DNA of 37,900 nucleotides from Bacillota bacterium (GTDB taxonomy: Bacteria > Bacillota > Sulfobacillia > JAJZYS01 > JAJZLH01): contig JAKAUI010000056.1 of NCBI GenBank assembly GCA_021827745.1, positions 1 through 37,900 on the forward strand, written 5' to 3'. The position numbers and the translations under genes are program-made. The notes beneath the pieces are model-generated. The model ran no database searches. It worked only from the letters and a program-made list of their open reading frames with translations, and was not told the origin of the DNA. This document shows, in pieces, positions 34,209 to 37,900 of the stretch (its first letter is position 1; every line of letters starts with the position of its first letter).

Positions 34209-36086
34209 CTAACGAAGCGAGACGGGTGTCGTGTCGGTGAGCGCTGCCTCCAGGCTGCTGAGCGTGAGGGTGACGGGGCGCACACCCACGTCCACGAGCA
34301 GGGCCTCGCCCGGTTGAGCCAAGGACAGCCAGTGCGTCGGCCGTTGCGACAGACGGTATCGCTCGCAGATCAGTCGCAGATCGTCCGGGCTCTGCCGAAA
34401 GAGCACCAGCATTCCGGCATTGGACAGCATCAGCCGCCCATCGTCTGCCAGTAGGAAGTCGCCGACGTTTTGCGTCACACCGGTGAAGCTGACGCCAGCC
34501 TTGCGAGCTCGCTTCAGGAATGAGAGCAGGGCCTGGCGGACCTGGGGATGGTGCAGAAAGAGGTGGACCTCGTCGAGTGTCACCGATAGTGGATATCCCT
34601 GTTGGCGATGGCTGCGCAGCCAGTCGCCGACCAGTTCGAGGAGGAGCGGCACGGCAGCCGCAACGGTCTCCGCATCGGCTTGCGCCAGATTGAAGGCGAT
34701 GATGCGGTGATCCGGGAAGCGACGCAGCGGGCCAGAAAAACCGCGCAGCGGCCCCTCGGCGTATGGCCAGACGGCGGGATACAGTGGATCGCTGCTCGGG
34801 ATGCGCCGCAAGAGATCCCTAAAGGTCGGCGCGGTGGTCTCGCGATAGCACTCGGTCAGCAACAGCCTGAGTCTCAGCACCTGTCCAGAACCCAAGGTGC
34901 CGGCCACAAGCGGCGGGATGCGGAGCAGCTTGCCTTCCACATCACCAGACAGCGGTGCCGCCAGAGGATTGAGCTGGCCGCTCGTAGTGCCGATCGGGAT
35001 GGACATTCCCTGCAGGTGTTGGACCAGAAGCTCGTACTCGCCCTCTGGATCGAAGACGATGGCGCGGGCTGGCGATGCCTCAAGCCGACGAAGCAGCTCC
35101 ACTTTGCTGAAGGTCGACTTGCCGCTGCCGGGAAGGCCGAGCACAAAGGCAGACGGGTTTGCCCTGCGGCGGTCGTGGAAGACCAGAGCGCGGTGGTCGG
35201 AGTCGATGCCGATGAACAAGTCACGGCGTTCACTGACCGGCGGAGACGACCACTCATACAAGCCCAGGTGGATCAGGGTTTCGGCGTCGATCATGCGTGT
35301 GAGCGGAGGTGGCAAAGAGAAGCGATCTCCGAACAGCGTGAGCAGTCTTGCCTGTTGAAAGGGCAGAGGTGCGAAGGCGAAGCCGAGTGCCTGCGCCAGC
35401 TCCCGGAAGGAGCGAGCGGCAGGACCGGACGGCGTGCCGCTGATGGCGGCGACGAGGCTGACCCTAAACAGCCGATTGGTTCGGCCAACCACCTGAGAGA
35501 GCAGGGCCTCCGCATCCCGGGCCGCCCGTTCGAAGCTGGGGTCCTTGGCCCGGTGCGGGCGCAGGACGCGCACGCGGTGGCGGAGCATCCGATTCGCCTC
35601 GCTGGCCCCTAGTGGGCAGAAGCCGAACAGCAGATCCAGGCCCGCCGAGAACCGAAAGAGGGGCGCCAGGAGGTCAGGCGAGACCTCGGCCGGCCACTGG
35701 ACCGCCATCATCATGGTGGTGTCGCCCTTGGCCGAAGAAAGATGGCGAATGTGCTCCCGGAAGTCAGGTCCGCAGGGGGCCGCAAGGACGGGATCCGCCC
35801 GATCGAGCTTCAGGTGGCGGGCGAGCGACCGCACCGACCTGCCGCCAGGGGTCAGCAGGTGGAGCTGCATGTGGAAGAGATCGAGCGGGGGGAGCCGGCG
35901 GAAGTGAGGGAGCTCGCTGAGGTCCGGACCCGCGGTGACGTCGAGTTGGTCCAAAGACCGCGCTTGGTACCAGAAGCGCAGCTCGTGGGGGACGTTCAGG
36001 AGAAAGCGCAGGTCCTGAGAGTGTAGCGACGTCAGATCTTCGTCGCTGAGCCAACGTAGGGCGATCGGTTGCACCAGCTCGACCAC
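34209..36086 (-). CDS. VirB4-like type IV secretion ATPase
   Basis: A 625-residue protein. The C-terminal RecA-like domain has Walker A GLPGSGKS at 317-324, the following VFDPEGEYELL, Walker B SVTLDEVHLF (Asp505, Glu506), and GVTQNVGDFLLADDGRLML, all characteristic of VirB4/TraC/TraE. The N-terminal domain is divergent but similar in length. The GTG start follows GAGG at six bases. It lies in one operon with VirB2-, VirB6- and VirB3-position genes upstream and Tad genes downstream. Confidence 0.92.
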   Translation of the reverse strand: MVELVQPIALRWLSDEDLTSLHSQDLRFLLNVPHELRFWYQARSLDQLDVTAGPDLSELPHFRRLPPLDLFHMQLHLLTPGGRSVRSLARHLKLDRADPVLAAPCGPDFREHIRHLSSAKGDTTMMMAVQWPAEVSPDLLAPLFRFSAGLDLLFGFCPLGASEANRMLRHRVRVLRPHRAKDPSFERAARDAEALLSQVVGRTNRLFRVSLVAAISGTPSGPAARSFRELAQALGFAFAPLPFQQARLLTLFGDRFSLPPPLTRMIDAETLIHLGLYEWSSPPVSERRDLFIGIDSDHRALVFHDRRRANPSAFVLGLPGSGKSTFSKVELLRRLEASPARAIVFDPEGEYELLVQHLQGMSIPIGTTSGQLNPLAAPLSGDVEGKLLRIPPLVAGTLGSGQVLRLRLLLTECYRETTAPTFRDLLRRIPSSDPLYPAVWPYAEGPLRGFSGPLRRFPDHRIIAFNLAQADAETVAAAVPLLLELVGDWLRSHRQQGYPLSVTLDEVHLFLHHPQVRQALLSFLKRARKAGVSFTGVTQNVGDFLLADDGRLMLSNAGMLVLFRQSPDDLRLICERYRLSQRPTHWLSLAQPGEALLVDVGVRPVTLTLSSLEAALTDTTPVSLR

Positions 36087-36094
36087 GCCGGGCC

Positions 36095-36409
36095 TCAGGT
36101 ACGGTGGTCAAGGTGCGTCGCCAGGGCTGTACGGGGACAGGGACGCCGGCGTCGTCTCAGTACCCAGACACCAGCCCAGGCGAGCAGAAGGCGCATCGAG
36201 ATCCCGTCGACTTCGCCGAAGCCGACGGTGAGGAAACAGACCCACAGGCAGACGACCAAGGCGTCGGAGGCAAGGCCGCCCACCATCAGAAGTTGAAAGG
36301 AGGAGACGACCAGGATGACAGCGGCTAGGGCGGTCCAAGCATCGAGACCCCAGAGGACAGGTTCAACGGTCTGCAGCAGATCATGGGGGACGTTGTGGTG
36401 GGAGGGCAT
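36095..36409 (-). CDS. Small membrane protein in the VirB3/PrgI position
   Basis: A 104-residue protein with two or three hydrophobic segments (ALAAVILVVSSFQLLMVGGL, then DALVVCLWVCFLTVGFG) and a strongly basic C-terminus (RRRRRP). No family match by eye. In T4SS operons a short two-segment protein of this kind (VirB3, PrgI) lies just before virB4, as here. ATG 36409 is eight bases after AGAGGTG. Confidence 0.6.
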   Translation of the reverse strand: MPSHHNVPHDLLQTVEPVLWGLDAWTALAAVILVVSSFQLLMVGGLASDALVVCLWVCFLTVGFGEVDGISMRLLLAWAGVWVLRRRRRPCPRTALATHLDHRT

Positions 36410-36433
36410 ACGGGCGACACCTCTGCTTTCGCC

Positions 36434-37210
36434 TCAGAAGTTCAGCCATTGAGTCGCCAGCGCCCATAAGGGGGCGTCGCGGCGGACACCACTGAGCAAG
36501 GTTCGCAACAGGGCGGGGGCACGAATCATCAGGTAAAGTGCGGCCAGACCGACCAAAGCGTTGCCTGGGCCCAGCCCCTCGAGGCCAGACAGGCCTCGAG
36601 ACAAGATCAGCACGAAGGCCTGAACGGCCTGAACCATGGTGATGACCACCAACTCCTGGAGGTACCTTGCCCCGATCGGACGGGCCACCGGCCAGGCCAG
36701 AGTCATCAGCCCGAGCGGCGATATAGCGGCAAGGAACATCAGTTCGATGGCTCGGATCAGATAGACGATGGCCAGGATCAAGACCAGGACCAGGTAGGGA
36801 AGCCAGAAGACGATGTCCGCCAGCACCCGAGTGGGCAGCGAGATGGGGGTGAGGCGAAGGGCCACTTGAGACGCCAGCGAGGCGATCAGGCTGTTGTTCA
36901 GGCGAATGAGAAAGATGCACACACGCATCGACAGCAGTGCCAGCAGCACGGTCAAAGTCAGGGAGATGACCAGCCTCAGCCAGTCGATCATCGCACCGGA
37001 AATCATCTGAGCGGCCGTCAGCAGGATCAGAACGAGGGCGGTCACTCCGACCAGAGACAGCGAGAAATGCCACAGTGTGGCGACGATCGACAGCGACCAG
37101 AGATTGGGCGTGGTCCCGATTAAGGGAGCGAGGATCCCGAACACGCCTTGCAGGATCGGCTCCACCGTGGCGGTGATGACGGTCAAAAGGGAGACCCCTG
37201 ACCCGCCCAC
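36434..37210 (-). CDS. TrbL/VirB6-like polytopic channel protein
   Basis: A 258-residue protein with about six to seven hydrophobic segments. The middle and end (AIELMFLAAISPLGLMTLAW, then LVVITMVQAVQAFVLILSRG and LYLMIRAPALLRTLLSG) follow the TrbL/VirB6 pattern of Gram-positive T4SS. GTG 37210 is given. TTG 37186, eight bases after AGGGG and overlapping the upstream stop, is an equally good start. Confidence 0.82.
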   Translation of the reverse strand: MGGSGVSLLTVITATVEPILQGVFGILAPLIGTTPNLWSLSIVATLWHFSLSLVGVTALVLILLTAAQMISGAMIDWLRLVISLTLTVLLALLSMRVCIFLIRLNNSLIASLASQVALRLTPISLPTRVLADIVFWLPYLVLVLILAIVYLIRAIELMFLAAISPLGLMTLAWPVARPIGARYLQELVVITMVQAVQAFVLILSRGLSGLEGLGPGNALVGLAALYLMIRAPALLRTLLSGVRRDAPLWALATQWLNF

Positions 37211-37422
37211 GAGTAGACGAGCCGCACCAGGTCCTGGGCGAAGACCACCACCACCAGCCCGCCGACAACGGCGGCCAAGTGTCTCCAGGCGTGACTGCGC
37301 TGGCTCGGGTTGTCACCACTGGTCCACAGGAGATAACCGCCCCACAGCAGGAACAGAACACTGGCCGTGCCGAGCCAGGCCTGGACCGCTGAGATGACGT
37401 TGAGAAGGAACTGCTGAACCAT
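37183..37422 (-). CDS. VirB2/TrbC-like pilin
   Basis: A 79-residue protein, first gene of the operon. Two hydrophobic segments flank a short polar loop: VLFLLWGGYLLWTSGDNPSQ, then HLAAVVGGLVVVVFAQDLV. GG-x-(Y/L)-x-x-TSGDP-x-x-(basic) followed by a GLVVV helix is the VirB2/TrbC layout. ATG 37422 is eight bases after AAGGAG. No long signal peptide is present, unlike many VirB2 proteins. The interval to the right (37423-37666) holds no other gene, and I could not find a good promoter in it. Confidence 0.78.
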   Translation of the reverse strand: MVQQFLLNVISAVQAWLGTASVLFLLWGGYLLWTSGDNPSQRSHAWRHLAAVVGGLVVVVFAQDLVRLVYSWAGQGSPF

Positions 37423-37586
37423 ACCCGACGCTCCTTTGGTCTCCACGGCGTCGACGGAGGACGCGACGACGGCGCGTCCCGTTTGCCATCCGGGCATGGC
37501 GAGCGCGGCCAATCCATCACAGAGCCCATCGTTGACGTCACCGCGCTGTCCCTCCCGCGCTGCTGAGCAGGACAGGAGTTCTTAGA

Positions 37587-37605
37587 GGCGGGCAAAACGC
37601 CTGCC
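37587..37605 (-). terminator. Hairpin after the peroxiredoxin-like gene
   Basis: On the minus strand GGCAGGC-GTTTT-GCCCGCC, one G-U pair, then TCTAAG. It separates the redoxin gene from the T4SS/Tad-like operon. Confidence 0.4.
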
Positions 37606-37666
37606 CACGAAGAGGTAGAATTACCAGATAGTGGTTGTCCCCAAAGGGACGGACTTCGTTCCCGAG

Positions 37667-37900
37667 CTAAGGAAGCTGGGCCAGTGCAGCCTCAAGCTCG
37701 GCCATATCCAGGGATCGCTGGGGGTTGGCCTGGCTCCTCAAATAGCGGACAGTCCCCTGGTGGTCGACGATGGCCGTTCCACTGGTCTGAAGCGTCCCGG
37801 CGAGCACCCTGTGCATTGCCAAGGCGCTGTACAGACGGCGATCCGGGTCAGCCAGCAGCGGGATGGTGAGCGACATCGAGACGGCGTGGCGGTCGCAACT
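37667..37900 (-). CDS. Peroxiredoxin-like (AhpC/TSA) protein, C-terminal part
   Basis: The last 77 residues of a gene that continues past the right edge. The reading begins SCDRHAVSMSLTIPLLADPD and goes on RRLYSALAMHRVLAGTLQTS, GTAIVDHQGTVRYLRSQANP. The PLLADPD, TSGTAIVD and G-x-VRY pattern is the second half of the thioredoxin fold in AhpC/TSA-type redoxins. The peroxidatic Cys would lie outside the window, so activity cannot be judged. ATG 37876 is internal, not the start. Confidence 0.75.
   Translation of the reverse strand, partial: SCDRHAVSMSLTIPLLADPDRRLYSALAMHRVLAGTLQTSGTAIVDHQGTVRYLRSQANPQRSLDMAELEAALAQLP

Noticed and set aside
34602-35612. 336-codon plus-strand frame opposite virB4
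   Set aside because: Shadow of the VirB4 gene, whose Walker motifs are intact on the other strand.
28780-37422. Integrative conjugative element
   Set aside because: VirB4, TrbL and VirB2 suggested conjugation, but there is no relaxase, coupling protein, integrase, origin of transfer or flanking repeat in the window, and Tad genes fill the rest of the operon.

Overview
The window is a high-GC bacterial chromosome segment, most likely from a monoderm Bacillota lineage of the Sulfobacillus/Thermaerobacter/Symbiobacterium type. That placement is an inference. It rests on the gene families, on a serine T-box, on a large Bacillus-type SRP RNA, and above all on gene order. gyrA, pdxS-pdxT, serS with tRNA-Ser, tadA, SRP RNA, dnaX-ybaB-recR, yaaO, darA, holB, rsmI and abrB occur in the same order and mostly the same orientation as in the origin-proximal region of Bacillus subtilis, so the segment probably lies close to oriC on the leading strand.

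Layout. 1-2.1 kb: a partial homocitrate/Re-citrate synthase-like gene, divergent from a LysR regulator. 2.2-6.5 kb: gyrA, a DUF192 gene and the PLP synthase genes pdxS/pdxT. 6.6-8.1 kb: a GntR/YtrA-type regulator and a DUF1648 membrane protein on the minus strand, divergent from serS. 8.1-9.7 kb: a sigma-A promoter, a serine T-box leader, serS and tRNA-Ser(UGA). 9.8-10.6 kb: a TumE-type toxin/antitoxin pair. 10.9-13.3 kb: an acyl-CoA synthetase and a membrane protein. 13.3-16.9 kb: tRNA-Ser(GCU), tRNA-Arg(ACG), tRNA-Arg(CCU), tadA, tRNA-Ser(CGA), tRNA-Ser(GGA), SRP RNA, dnaX, ybaB and recR. 17-19.1 kb: a K+-independent-type membrane pyrophosphatase. 19.1-20.7 kb: a PHS-family phosphate transporter behind a Pho-box-like repeat and a coupled small ORF. 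20.7-22.2 kb: a Fur-family regulator with its own Fur box and a metal-permease-like protein. 22.2-24.7 kb: a lipoprotein, gltX, tRNA-Gln and tRNA-Glu. 24.8-28.7 kb: yaaO-like decarboxylase, darA, holB, rsmI and abrB.

28.8-37.4 kb, minus strand: a tightly packed 13-gene operon and the most unusual part of the window. It begins with type IV secretion-like genes (VirB2/TrbC-like pilin, TrbL/VirB6-like channel protein, a small membrane protein in the VirB3 position, VirB4-like ATPase). It runs on without a break into Tad-pilus-like genes (CpaB/SAF, degenerate TadZ/CpaE, CpaF ATPase, TadB, TadC, Flp-like, two TadE-like proteins) and ends in a PKD/Ig-like protein. No relaxase, coupling protein or prepilin peptidase is seen. 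I read it as a candidate hybrid T4SS/Tad envelope machine. The window closes with the C-terminal end of a peroxiredoxin-like gene.

Two translation-linked themes recur. All four serine tRNA families lie close to a T-box-controlled serS. tadA is wedged between tRNA genes just downstream of its expected substrate tRNA-Arg(ACG).
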